Shown here: positions 27,508 to 40,900 of the stretch, piece after piece
Layout of the letters: each line of letters opens with the position of its first letter
How positions within the stretch are numbered: position 1 is the first letter of the stretch
Source of the DNA: Gorsachius magnificus
Lineage: Eukaryota; Chordata; Aves; Pelecaniformes; Ardeidae
Length of the DNA: 64,000 nt
NCBI GenBank assembly: GCA_034008185.1
Contig: CM067084.1
Span: forward strand, 14,155,385 to 14,219,384
Reading direction: 5' to 3'
Made by a program: the position numbers and the translations under genes
The notes under the pieces: generated by a model
What the model saw: only the letters and a program-made list of their open reading frames with translations
The model's database searches: none
What the model was told of the DNA's origin: nothing

Positions 27508-27511
<4 letters not shown>

Positions 27512-27541
<30 letters not shown>
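27512..27541. repeat. Homopolymer (T)30
   Basis: Thirty uninterrupted T. No reverse-complement poly-A signal lies within the next 40 bases, so a retroposed copy is not supported. Confidence 0.93.
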
Positions 27542-27545
<4 letters not shown>

Positions 27546-29849
27546 GGACAGTTCTATTCTGCAAGGAATTTCAGAGAAGAGAGACACATGAAGTTTTAAC
27601 CAGTTCTTTTCAATAACTTGCATATTGAATGTTCTTAATCTACAAGTAAAATTATAGCTCACGCTTAATAAATAAGCAAATGAGTGAGTCAAGCTTTGTT
27701 CTAGCTGTTAAGCCTTGGTATACCTTCAGTATTCTTTGGTCTTCACATGGGGCTTCAAGGGACAAGCGTTCACCACCGCAACAACAGATGCAGGCTTAAG
27801 CGCACAGGCAGCCACAAGTGAACTTAATAATTGTCTGTCAGCAGTATCTGCTATGTTAGCTTTTCAAAAGCCTTACAGAAATGAATTCGTTTTACGGTAT
27901 ACAAGGAAGATGTCTTTACTAAAAGAAGATACCGCACCAAAGCTACTTTACACAATAGAGGATCCCTTTGAAAAGTAAACTGGAGCAATTTTTCTTCGTC
28001 TCGACTCGGACATCAACCCTTTCACTCTCTAGGCACCTGGGTGTTTCCAGGACCAAGCCACAGTTCATAAAACTCAGGACTTCGATTAAATTTAGTATCT
28101 TAAAATGGCACAGATTTCAAGATATAAACTTAATATTTTAAAATTGCAGATATTTGAATGGAACAAATTAGCGCATCTTGCTAAAAAGCAATGTTGATTT
28201 TACACAAGTAGTACAGGAAGATGCATCTGTAATTTTATAATAAATTTGTTATTCCAAACTATAACAAAAGGGAATTAAAATGGAAACGCTTTCTTTTTAG
28301 AAACTGAATTATTTAAGATATTCAAATTGTGATTTTTATCTCAATATGCAAAGAGAGAGAAGAAAACACTGCCCAGGTTTTATGTAACTTTAGTGCATGA
28401 ACATTCTCTTGTGAAGACCTATTTACAAAACAGATTTTTCAGGATCACATATACAACTTTGGTAACAGTTTACTGACACTGCTACCACTTACATCGTTTT
28501 TTTCAGCAAAGCAATTGCCTTCAGACATACAATAAAAATACCAACTGAAATGTTATGCTTACAATTATGGGCATTGCAATTCTTTCGTGATATTAAGTGC
28601 TCTGGTTTTGCATATTTCAGGAATGTTAAGACACGACTATTTTTTCTTTAGCTAATCATAAGCCTCCATTTTTAAAAACCAGGAGAGCTCTAAATTAGCC
28701 AGGTGGGACTTTCACCAGTTATCAAGAGAAATTGATTTCTGGATTAAGAATAAGAGTGACAACTTGAAGCTTAAAAGACATGTTAAAAAAAGTTACAAAA
28801 ACCAAATACAGGGAGATGAATGGAAGCGCCTTGTCTACCCTATTGTACGGACAGCGTGATGTTGTAACCAGCACCGTAATTCCAGCCAGCGTGCAAAGGA
28901 CTTTTTTTGTGCTGTACACTGAATTGCTGTTAAACACATTCACCCAGAGTACAGTAACTAGAATTGTAAGCGGTTATAATTGGAGTTCTTGTTCATCTAA
29001 AATGAAAACCTATTTCACCCTATTAAATTCTGACAGTACGATATTTGCATGTATAGAGAGGCTGACAGCTGTAGCATTAGAACACATCTCGTGGCCCTCT
29101 ATCTCTGAAGTATTGTGCGATTACCTTCTTTTCATATTTCACAGGGAAATTCAAACTCATTTTCTTATTATTAACAAGTATACAATGTTATATTTACAAG
29201 CACCGCAGAAAACGAGGAGTTTGTGATCGGCCTACACTGGTATGTTCCATTGAGGAGATAGGAAATAACCTGAAGAGGCTGCTGTTTAGGATTCTGCTTT
29301 AGCTTCATGGAAATGCAACTTGCAGCATTCCCCCCTGCCCCTCGCTGAGGACAATGCACACCTTCCAAAGTTTTCTGCCTTGGAGCACCTATTCTGAACC
29401 ACAGGCCTCGGTGAAGGCTTCAGTGGGGGCTGCAGAGGGCTCTCTAACTGGCGTGAAAACCGCAGAGACGACAGAAGGAAAAATACTAACAACTGGATCC
29501 ACGATGCAGGTAGTCGCATTACTTCTGCTTTGCCTTGCTCAGGCTTAAGTCATGACCCGAGGGACCTTTTTGTAGCGTGAAGCTACAGGAAAGGAGCAGG
29601 ATGGGTAGCAGATACCTGTGCCCTCTGGTACGCCTTGGCTGCTGCAATGCCCCCCCATTTTGCCACCTCCCAGCTGGGTAAGCCACAAAGGGTGCCTAGA
29701 AGTACGTCTACACAGCGACATGAAGCTGCCTACTTGTCACACTTTACCCCAGCTAGTGCAAATAACATTAACACTGAGGATATGGGGAGTGGGTGCTGGT
29801 GTGCATTAGTAAACAGAGCAGGAGAGGCCAGGAGTAGAGAGCCTTGCTG

Positions 29850-30213
29850 CAGAAGACTGAGAAGGGATCTTATAAATACTTACAAATAAATATCTTAAGG
29901 GTGGATGTCACGAGGATGGAGCCAGACTCTTCTCAGTGGTGCCCAGCGACAGGACAAGGGGCAATGGGCACAAATTGAAGCATGAGAGGTTTCAATTGAA
30001 TATGAGGAAGAACTTCTTTACCTTGAAGGTGACAGAGCGCTGGAACAGGCTGCCCAGGGGGGTTGTGGAGTCTCCTTCTCTGGAGATATTCAAAGCCCGC
30101 CTGGACGAAGTCCTGTGCAACCTGCTCTAGGTGAACCTGCTTTAGCAGGGGGGTTGGACTAGATGATCTTCCGAGGTCACTTCCAACCCCTGCCATTCTG
30201 TGATTCTGTGATC
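29850..30213 (+). mobile_element. CR1 LINE, 3' end with C-terminal ORF2 (copy E)
   Basis: About 360 bases of CR1 in forward orientation. ORF2 C-terminal blocks are clear: [47 protein letters not shown] and a stop after CNLL at 30130. A 3' UTR containing GGTTGGACTAGATGATCTTC follows, and two perfect copies of the ATTCTGTG octamer end the element. It closely resembles the copy at 56494 and differs from A-C, so it belongs to a second subfamily. It is 5'-truncated, and the segment before 29936 is frame-disturbed. Confidence 0.95.
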
Positions 30214-32085
30214 ACAGGAAGATAATCTTATATAAGGCTATAAACTTAGATATTTTTGCTAGCTCGGAAGCATTCAGCTGGGAAAATGAGTAGAAACAGA
30301 AGTAAAATCACCTTTTCAAACATAATCAAATCACCAAACAGTGGTGAAACAGAAAAGACCTTAGGAAATGCCATAATCCACTCAAGGTCTGGTGATGAGT
30401 CCTATCTTGACAAATGTTTCAAACCTTTTTCCTTCAGAAGGATTCCCACCACATCCCGCATTCCTGTATTTCTCTTCCCCTTATTTTTGCCATTATCTCT
30501 TCTTTCTTTGGCAGCTCCTGCATTAGTCTTCTGGCTCTCCAAACATCTGTAGCTTTTTGTCATTTCTATTTCTATTTCCTCTTTCTCAGCACTCATCCTG
30601 TTTGGAGCTCTGAATAGCTCCATAACACGCACGCCTGCCTTTCCACGAGATTGTTCTCCTGGCAGTAGCTGATGAAGCACAATGTTGGCAACAAGCCTCT
30701 GATGAGTCAATGAAACTGTGTGAAACGATGGCACAGCACATGTAATTTTGAGACAATGTGCTACACAATAAGGAAACCTGGAAACTCGTTACTAGCCTCC
30801 TTCAGAAGGCTCCTTGTCATAGGCCCTGATACAACAGAGTACTTGACCATCAGCCCAGCCTTAGGAACAAGTTGTCTCTGACTTGAGACGGGACTACTTC
30901 AATGCTCAAAGCCTGCTGTGCCACAGGTAGCCTTATTGAGTATCGGACACTCAACTGTACCAGGGATTAAGTTTAAGCAAACAAAATAAACAACTGCTTT
31001 GAACCATGAACTGCTCTCCTACAAGTAGCTGCCAGCGCTGCTAGCACTGTACGCGATGCTTTTGGTATATATGGTACTTAGAAAACTAATACTGGAAGCA
31101 GAAGCAGAAAACGATCCCACAATACCATTTAGTTATGCTTGCCTCTTGTCATAACGTGGTGAACAATTCTTTTTCTTCTAGAGCCAAAAAACAAAGGATG
31201 CATTCTTCTTGCACTAAGATACAATAGTTGCAGCCTGAGCGTGCGCTTCGTAACAAGATTTTGTGATATTTTTACTAACACTGCTTTCCAGCTGGTGATG
31301 AACAGCCTGGCAACAAGCCCATACTGATACTGGAATCTGGTACCAGCTTTTTAACCCCTCATCCATTCTCATTGACCTAAGAGGCAAAATATTTCTCTCC
31401 TAATCTGTACCTACTCTGTAACATTGGATGTATTAAAAGCCATACCTAGTGAAGGTAGCTGCTATTCTCTGCTATCTATCACAGACCATTTGGTAAATTT
31501 TCGTTATACACAAAGACCCCATTTCAAATGCAATATGAGCACATATTTTAAGTGTAAAGTATGTACTGGTCTCTGTGGGAGACCAAAAGAGCCAAAATAA
31601 CAACAATCCAGGTTCATGCAATACTGAGGCCAAGTACTCCGACGCTATACAGATCTTCTGCTTTTCTTCATATCTGTTCAAATGAGATGTGGAAGCATAT
31701 TAAGTTGTATTTTTAGCATATTACACCTCTCATCTGCACAATAAAATAAAACCATTTTCATTTGCTGACAAAAATGCTTTTCCACTCTTTACTGTGGTCA
31801 GTGAATACCTTCACTTTTTAACTCCCCTTTTCAATTGCTACAATTTTCACCTTTGCCAAGCCTGCTAACAAAATTACAGAGAAAATCATGCTAATGAATT
31901 AATAGTACATCTGTGACAAGGAGACAGTACAAGACTAAATATAGTCTATAAAAGGATTTTAATCATTTAAAATGCATTTAAAAATGTCCAGAATCCTAAC
32001 CAAAGATAGGTTTATTCACCAAGTCTTATTCAAAGTTGGATAACAACTGCTTTGGAACCAGATTTTCTATTTGTTTGCAATGATT

Positions 32086-32106
32086 CGATTGCAATGATTG
32101 CAATCG
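32086..32106. repeat. Short inverted repeat built on TTGCAAT
   Basis: CGATTGCAA, a 3-base spacer and TTGCAATCG form a perfect 9-bp inverted repeat. Another TTGCAATGATT lies just upstream, giving three TTGCAAT half-palindromes in about 35 bases, which resemble C/EBP-type half sites. Confidence 0.6.
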
Positions 32107-34304
32107 GTTCTGTTAACTTACAAAAAACCTCACAAATACTGACGCGAAGAATAGTAAGGAGAAGATGCTGTCCACTGCCCAGTGTGATACAGACAGAAAC
32201 TTAATCAGATAATTAATTGCCATTAGAGAGGGATGTGCAGGTGGGTATTCATATACTAGACTGATCAGATACACCTCCATAAAATAAGGTCTAGCTTGGT
32301 TTTAGAGACAGATTGAACTATACCTGTGCAGAAGAGACAGCCAAAAACTCCAGGTGAGGACTGACCTGGACATTGAGTTTCAGGCAGGTTTTCACAATCC
32401 TGACATGATTTGCAATGTTCAGTTTTGGCCATTTAAGTGAACAACTTCTGCCAGGTCTGAAGAGCATCTGATGATCTATAGAGGCTGGTGACTATAGGAG
32501 GGTGGAGCAGAAAAACATAATGGTTCCCTGAAGCTACAACAAGGAAGTAAATTGTTATGCATGCAAAAGAAATGCTGAAGAATTTCTGATTTTCCATTGA
32601 AGTCATAAAGGACAAGGAAGATGCATAAAGAGAAAGCTGCAACTTTTAGCCTTGATCAGAAAAGGTTACTTGGGAAGAGTTGCACTTACTCTACAGCTTG
32701 CTTACAGCTCCTCCACATCTAACTGGGGTATGGATAGGAGATGCACAGCCATGCAGCCACATCATGTGAAGAATGAGCATGAACACTGCATTTGTACATG
32801 CTGTTGGGAATTACTAACATCCCCATCACCACAAAGAAGCCACAGGCAGATTTATCAGAGATGCATTCACAGAGTTTCCAGCATAAGTAACCATTCTTCC
32901 CTGACCTCAGCTACCTTTCTTTGAAAAATTTCCCCCTGCCCCTTAAAATGTTTTGGGTAGAAAGACAGATGTTCTACATTTAGTTCTGCTGCATGTCAAA
33001 GTATTACAGCTGTTCCAACAAGCTGCAGCTACTGAAACTGTGCGAGATTAGAGACCACCCTTCAGAAAAGCATTGATCAGGCAAGCACATGGCTAAGAAA
33101 GAGCAAACACATGCCCTGTAACAGCACGGCACGTGACATGACTTGAAATCACAGTCAGAATAGAGAGGAAAGAGCCTGAAAGTGAGGATGAACTGCTAAC
33201 AGGATGGGAGGTCATCAAGGATATGATAGATGTTCCACAGGAAGAGATGGCTCTGCTGGAACAGGGAATATCGTCAAGCCAGCCAAACCACAGGGCATGC
33301 CAAGATCTGGGGAGCGGGAAGCTGCAGCTGGTACAATAGAAGCGCCGTCAGGAAAAAACCCAACATGAAGAGCCTAAGGCTGTATGGCGGGGAAGGACTA
33401 TGTCAGCAGTCGGAGGCTGGGAAGCTGGGGCACACACTTTATATGGACAGTCCCACACCCACATACGACATGTACGTTATTTACACTAATTCCAGTCCCT
33501 TGGTCCTCCAGCAAAGCTATCAGCTGTTCTTCTGTAGTCCAAACCACTTCCAATGACATTTGAATATACAGCAGATTTATGTACAGGGCCTTCCTTCTAA
33601 GCTGGAAGCTGAATCCAGAGAGAGGGGAATCCTTTCCCGACTGACCTCAGATTAGGAAACCGCTAAGGGGCTTTTGAGCTCTGCCTGCGCACTTCTGCTC
33701 TATTTTGCAGATGGTATAATAAACACAGCTGCACTTGGTGCTCAACTCAAGACATGATCCATATGCAGTTCCACTATGCACTCTCTTTGGGAAGAAAGCC
33801 ATTTTACAAAGTTACTGGCCTTCCTCACCGACAGCTGCTTGTTCCTGCCGCAGCATCACCACTCACCTATCGTTCAGCTGGGCCAACATGGCACTAAGGG
33901 ACTGCAGGGCGAATCAGGTCTGATAGGATCTAAAAACCAAACAAGACCCTTTGCTTTTTTAATTTTTAAAAATCTTTTTAAAGCCCAGCTCATTTTGGAA
34001 CAGCTAAAAAGGGCAGAAAACTGCCATATGTGAGTGGGGAACAGGTAGCTTGGAGAAAGACAAGGAAGGAAGAGGGCAAGGGAGAATGGGGAGAGACTGC
34101 CAAGACATCTGTGCTTCCAAAGAAAATAGCCTGCGTCATGAACTCTGTCTGTGGGAGCCCTGAGACAACAGCAATCTGCGGAATTTGCCCTACCTGGGGT
34201 CTTTATGAACACAAGAAAGCCGAGACTGTGCCATGGATGGAAGAGCAAGAAGGATGGAGGAGACTAATGCAAAACTTCTAACAGTATTAAACCCCATACA
34301 TTTA

Positions 34305-34329
34305 ATATATATACATATATATATATATG
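34305..34329. repeat. (AT)n microsatellite
   Basis: Alternating AT units with one C interruption, about 25 bases. Confidence 0.85.
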
Positions 34330-36622
34330 AATGTCTTGGAAAAAAATTTAAAGGTTCATTAAAATGATCTTGCAGATTTTTTTTCAAAGGATGCTTCCCA
34401 TTTCAACACTGTCCTCTCAGAAGAGTGACCAAAAATGTTTTCTAAAAAAATAAAGGTTTTATGCCAGTATAGAAATTACAATAAAGACAGAGCCACTGCT
34501 GTGAGTGCTATGACTAAAGAGGCAATATTCCCTTCTTCACTGCTTCCTCGTAGCTTTTAGTGTCTCCTAAATTAGAACCAGCAAGTTACCATCAGCTTAA
34601 AACTGGCAATCAGCACCTCATAGCATCTGGCTACTGACAGAGTCAAGTTATACACAGTGCACAAGAGGCAGCATTAGAACCCGAGACAGGTTTCATTCAC
34701 GTTACAGAAATATATTAATCTCACCTCCTTGAGCTCAATGCACCGAATCAATGTGCTGAATAGTTCTGATCAAGAAGCCGATTTGTAATGCTAATAATCC
34801 TACAGTTCCTTTGTTGTAATCCCAATCTAGTAATTTATCGTGCTGAAAGTCATAGAAAATACTTTGCAATCATTGTGCCCAAACAAATGACTATATTTGT
34901 ATTTTGAAATGCTGTTAAAAGTAACAAACTGCACAAGGGAAGCCAGCCTCCTGACACTTGCTGCACCAGAAAACAAAACAAAACAAAAATCCCATACTTT
35001 TTTAGCCTGGACTCATAGTGAGCTTTCATTTGTAACCCTCCCAAAGACAACTGCAGGCATCCTTACACACAGTCATAGTATCTGCCCCCGCAAGCGTTAA
35101 AATTAGCCATCCTAGGTGTGTTCATGTGTACCAGATACCTTTTACGAGTATCATAATATCAGCAGATGAAACACCATTTAGTAGCTGGAGGTGTCCAAAG
35201 AAAAAAGGATATTATTCAGATTCTCGATTTAACGTGAAGTCTATTATTGCACTAGGAGGGCAGGGGCCCAGGGAAATGCATTTTCTCCAAATATAGTTTC
35301 ATGCAACCATTCATTGCCTGGATTACGTTCCCCCTTCAGAGCTATTGGGGTTTTTTTGAGATTTACAAAACTTTGAATTGGTAGATTGAAGTAGAACTTC
35401 AGAATAGATATAAAAATTATAATATATTTATTAAATGGAATCACAAGAATAGCTTACAGAAGCAGCAAATACAAATGGACTTCAGTTAAGCACAGAGGAA
35501 AATTTCAGAGAGTGTTACTGTAAAAGAAATCCAAACCAATCTTGGTGGGAGTTCAAGCATAGGGGAAGAGTAAACAGAGAGAGCCAAAACTGGCAAAGAA
35601 CAAGCTTGGAGAAACAAGGAGCTGTGGGGATGCGAATGATCTATTACTACGGAGAGAAGGGGACTCTGGAAGGTTGGAACCTGCTCCTGACACAGGGCAA
35701 GATTTGGCTACTCCACCCTTTTTGTCAGTTTCCCCATTCTTAAAATTGAATGTTATTTATTTATCCTTGTAAAGAAAATTATCCAAAATGGAAAAAAAAA
35801 GTAATTAAAAGCAAATTTGGAAGTTCTATCAGTCACAAATCCTTCTTGCAGAGGGACATCAGTAAAAAACATCGTAAGTATTGTATTAACTAATTATGAC
35901 CATCTACTTAATTAAGTATATTTGTTTGCTACCTGGATTCCTGTCCTGCATTACGATCTGTAGTGTGAACTGCTGCTCATACACACAGCCCAGTGAAATT
36001 CAAGGAGCACCATCTGGGTACAAACATGCACTGAGTAAAGCTATAAATAGATCAAGCAAGTTCATTACATGCATGAGGTACTTGCCCGCATGAGTATCTT
36101 CAGCATGAGGGCCTAAGACTGTAAAACTAAATCTCTACAGTTTTCCTACAACCAGCCTTGTCTCGCTACTGAGGAGCTAAACACTTTAACAGAATTTTTT
36201 AATTTCATATCTGAGCTTATCGTGGAGTACACATGTCCAGATGGAGAACACAGAGACCACTCTCTGACTCATTACTAATCAAGCACTTGGAACAATATGG
36301 GAACAACATTTATTTCATTTTTGTACCCAGAAACCATGAGAAACTCATCTCCAGATGGAATCTTTTGCTTCTAGTACTCTGAAATGCTAATGAATAGAAG
36401 ACAAACTCCTGTCCCCACTCCGTTACACCTATGCATATACAAGCTGCAGGATAGCACGATGAGTTGACTACAATGCATTTTATTTACATTCTAAGACCTG
36501 AAAGGTTAAGGACTAGAGCTGGCTGAGACATAATTTTCCTTCCTCCCTCTCTCCTCAGTCCTCCCCCCACCCCACATCAGAAAAGAGCACAGAAAAGGAG
36601 CTTCTTTAAACCTATCTAGAAA

Positions 36623-36687
36623 TTTTTAAAAAGCTCTATTTTTTTCATTTTTCTCTTTAAAAACCTCTATTTTTTTTCATTTTTCCC
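36623..36687. repeat. Two-copy tandem repeat of about 32 bp
   Basis: Two adjacent copies of a unit reading TTTAAAAA-g/cCTCTAT-T(7-8)-CATTTTTC, differing at a few bases and one T. A small local duplication. Confidence 0.75.
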
Positions 36688-37873
36688 ATTTTCTGCACAA
36701 CTGTAGTTGAAGTGAACCCCAAAGCAACCAGCAAGAGTACTACCACCATGCCATGTGGACTGCCAACAGGGCAGTTTGTGTCTACATAGATCATTCATTG
36801 GCAAAATAACGGTATCAGGTATCTACATGCCTTGGGTCATCTGTGAGTTCAAGACCAGGTGCGGGTTATCTGCTGCAGCTGACCTCCCTAGAATAAGCTA
36901 CTATTTTCATAGATACCTATGTGTGAATAAGGATGCATAGACATACACTTACATCTGTATCTATAGGCAAATGATTCATGCTATCTACTCCTAAAAAAAA
37001 ATAAATTTATTTAGATGCCTAGACGAAGCTATGTACATAAATAGGTCCAAACCTGTTTTAAGCAGGCAGAGCCCTTCCTCTGTACTGTTCCTTTTATAGG
37101 AACGTGGAAATACAGACTTTGCTTCTGACTATTCAGTCAGAAATAAATTCCTCTTAGCACATACTTGTTGGGCAAATTCATGATGCTCTACTGAAACGAT
37201 CTCTTCAGAGTGTGTTGCATGTGCTCATATTTCTAATCCAAAGCATTTGCCAGAGTTACCTGCCAGTATTTGCAGGCTTCACAGACAAGTACATCTTTGC
37301 CCACACTACATTTTGTACAGCTGTGACTGATGTTGTTATACGGTTCATTATATGGTTTCCATAATTTCTCTGTGAGGTTTAGGCAAGCTTTGAGGATGAT
37401 GAAAACAAATGCACTTAACATAATGCTGATATCACAGTACATTGCTAATTAGATTCCTTATGTTTAATAGTCAAGTGAATACCAGCGCAGATCTCATAGT
37501 ACCTGCTGATTATAAGGGTTTTCCATGCTGGATCTATCTGCAACAGGTAAGGTAAGTGCCATATTTTCCTACTGAAATCTTATTATCTGGATATGTACCA
37601 GAGCCAGAAATTTCAGATCAGAGTTCTAGATTGAATGTGAATTTCATAACTATTTAAATGACTTGAAACAATTTGATATGAAACCTTTCAGGTCTAAGAT
37701 GTCCAGAAACTAAAATCTCGCACCAAATTTAGCAAATTTTAGTATGCAAGACACAGCTGAAGATGTGAAAGGGATGTATTTAGGTTATACCGTTGACTCC
37801 AAAGCAAGGTTTGTTTTAAGCCAGTCTTCAGTTTAATGGTAACTTCTAGTTATTCCCTGAATATACAACTCTG

Positions 37874-37905
37874 ATTCTGTATCATGCTGTTTCATGATAC
37901 AGAAT
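37874..37905. repeat. Perfect 13-bp hairpin with 6-base loop
   Basis: ATTCTGTATCATG, a CTGTTT loop, and the exact reverse complement CATGATACAGAAT. Pairing stops at the next base on each side, so the stem is too short for a normal microRNA precursor. Confidence 0.9.
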
Positions 37906-40900
37906 GTCAATTGTCAATAGACATTTACATGCTATCTTACATGCCTGTTTCCCCTCCCATTAAAAAAAAAAAAAATAATAAAACCCAACAACAACCGCAA
38001 AACATATAGGCTCCCAGGAAGGAATACTAGTTGTAACTATTGGAAATTTCCCTCTGCTGGTAATATTCCTGCTGCTCGTATATTCCTCTGTTTGGATTGC
38101 ATCAGAGACCAATTCTGCCCATCTATGAGAGGACACGAAAGGAGGATAATTCTATTTACCTTGGTTGTTGTATGACGGCTTACGTTCTCTCTCTCTTCAT
38201 TTACCTTTTATGCCTTGGATGACTCAGTGCCCAAGTAAGAGCTGATCAGAACTACCAGCTTAAATCATGAACTTCAGCCACCCTGCTATTTCTATGCTGA
38301 ATCACCTATCTGGAGCTCTCCTTTGATTTCTGATACTTTTATGTAATTGTAACATTTCTGTTAAGCATAACCATGCATTTGGTATTTCTGTCTGCATTTA
38401 GCCTCCTACAATTAATTTGGATCAGACAGACGAAAGAGCAAAGTGTCTTCAGGATACAGTAATGCCTACACTGAGAGACAGAGTCTCTTATTAGCAAACA
38501 TCTTGATTAGCAAAGAAATTCACCATAATAAGGCATGCTGAAGACTTACAAAGGGGTTAAACTGTCACAGATTTCCAAAATGAAGGTGTAGTGAAAACTG
38601 AAAATAAACCATTTGCAGTACAAATCACACCATTCAATATCTTGTCATCAGACCCTGAGAAGAGAGAGTGATCTGAAGCATGTTACAGGAGCCAAATGAG
38701 ATTAACATAGCAGTGGTTTTGAAAATCCCACAAGCTCTCAAAACAGATCAGCATCGCTCAAAACACAATACGCATGTTAGAACAAAGGCGCTGGAATCGC
38801 CACATAGTATTGCCTGCACTGTGGTCTCTTCAGCTGAATGGTATTTCCAGGAAAATTAAGAAAAAAAAAATCACCAACCAACCACATATTTCAAGATCTA
38901 ATAACTAATCCTCGGTCTGGAACAAATTCAGCCCGTACTAAATGCCATCTTAACTTGGTCAGATTGGAAACAATAAGCAATGGCTTCATGTGGATAGGCT
39001 TTCTTTCTGTAACTACTTCTGTGACAAGGGTCCACATTTATTTGGTATACAGATGCATAGTATAAAACATAGATTCCACTCCTTCATTGGAGACTACAAA
39101 TACTAATTCTGAGCAGTCTCCTGACAACCATCCCTGAAGCATTCCCCCCGTGATAAGGCTGTCATCACTGCCATTCCTTCTTAGCATATGAGTTAGTGAA
39201 GCAAGGTGTAAAAACCATACTGCTCTTGCCCTCCAAACATAGGACAGGTTTTTTTGCAGTGCATCCAGCCTGTACCTGCTCGAGATTTAGAAGCTTTTGT
39301 CTCAGCTATGACTTTTGTCGGGCAGCAACATCTCTCACAGCTCTTGTGAGCCTGGCTGCTCCCCATTCTTGGAGATGAGCTAGCAGGCACGTGCATCTTG
39401 CAAACCAAGCTTTCCAGCCTCTTTCTGTAACGCAGCTCTACCACCCCACCCACCCCCCGACTCCTTTCATTTCACACAAAAGCCGTAAGCCTTCCAAGAA
39501 CTAAATTTTAGCTGTCAGTAGATTTCAGAAAAACTTGTTTTGAAGCCTACTGTCAGAAATACACTTAAGACATGACCTACTATTCTCGAGCACTTCAAAA
39601 GGTAAGAAAATTAACTTCTAGCTATATCATAAATGTGACAATGGCTACATAATTTATACAATCACTTGAGGCCAGGTGGACCTTTTATTAAATCTGCTGG
39701 AGAACTCATGCAACTCAATACTCACAGCTTCAAGGCACTCACAGGCTGGCCCATAATTTTACTCAATTACAAAATGACCTTAATGAAGCCCTGGTGTTGT
39801 CTGTTGCGTTACATGAATGCAATAGATGTGTGCAATTCATATGAAATGCAGATTGTTAATACTTCACCAAAATTGCTGGTGAAAGACTGGTTATTATTTC
39901 TGTTGAGTTGCGATGAATGGGGTTTTTCTGTACTTGACAACAATGTGTTAAATACTGTGGGGGCAGCAGAAGATATATAATGAGTGCAGGTATTTATTTT
40001 CTTGCCTTAACTACTTGGAAATGAAATTCTTGGGAAGTTTTGGCATTGACTTCAGCAGGGTTAGGATTTCAGAAGTAGAGTCACAAATTAACGGCATAGG
40101 TAAGCACATTGCTGGCAGTCAGCAAACTTGCAATGTTTTTTCTAAAGGCAAGATTTGGGGGTTGGAATTTTACAGGATGGTTATTGGTTTTCTCTTAATA
40201 ACATTTAAAAAATGTAAATAAATGAAATGGGGACTTGGGAGACTCTTAAAGTAATGGTGGCTAACCTGAAAGTTCAGAAATCGGCATCTGAGCTGGCCAA
40301 AAGCAGTCTGCATAAAGAAAATACGGCCTGTGAGAAGTCAGTTTAGAGCCCAGCTTAATCCCAATACCCCACATAAGAACTATGGAGACCATCATATGGA
40401 TGCTGGAGATTTTTTTTTTTTCCTGTGAACTCCTTGTGACTCTTCCAGCCAAGCCATTTTTGTGCTTCTTCAAAGTGGCTAGAGAAGTGGATCTAAAATT
40501 CACCTGCCTATTTAAAACTTCATACATTCTTCCAGTTTCCATGACACCAAGTCTGCACAGCGTAGCATCCTTCCACAAGATAAAGGTACAATCTCTTCAT
40601 TGGTGCTTAAATGCTGCATACATCACCCCTTTTGGTGATAGGGACGTTGCCATTATTAAAGATGGAGAACAAACCCAAATTTTTTTTTTTTTTTATTTTG
40701 CAGCCACCTGAATATTGTGCACTTGAACAAAGACCTAACGCACTCTCAGATCCTGAAACTCTTGCCACCAAATGGAAACAGCTGCTGGACAACAGCGTGA
40801 ACATCAGGTTTATTTCCAAATTAATCAAACCTGCAATAATTCTCTGATGGACAGATTCCAATTCTGTTTTATTAAACAAGGAGACACAGGAGAAGGCAAA

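Larger units (their letters stand above)
20394..29849. other. Gene-free intronic stretch
   Basis: No exon or transposon recognised over about 9.4 kb. It contains C17 (24522-24538), A15 (25157-25171) and T30 (27512-27541). Segments at 22570-22870 and 26680-26960 are complex, non-repetitive and rich in TAAT cores, and could be conserved non-coding elements. Open frames, including 148 codons at 28780-29226, show no recognisable domain. Confidence 0.5.

Noticed and set aside
27512..27541. T30 as the tail of a minus-strand retrocopy
   Set aside because: No reverse-complement poly-A signal and no recognisable coding sequence lie to its right.
37874..37905. MicroRNA precursor at the perfect hairpin
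   Set aside because: Pairing stops after 13 bp and the flanks do not extend the stem, so it is too short for Drosha/Dicer processing.
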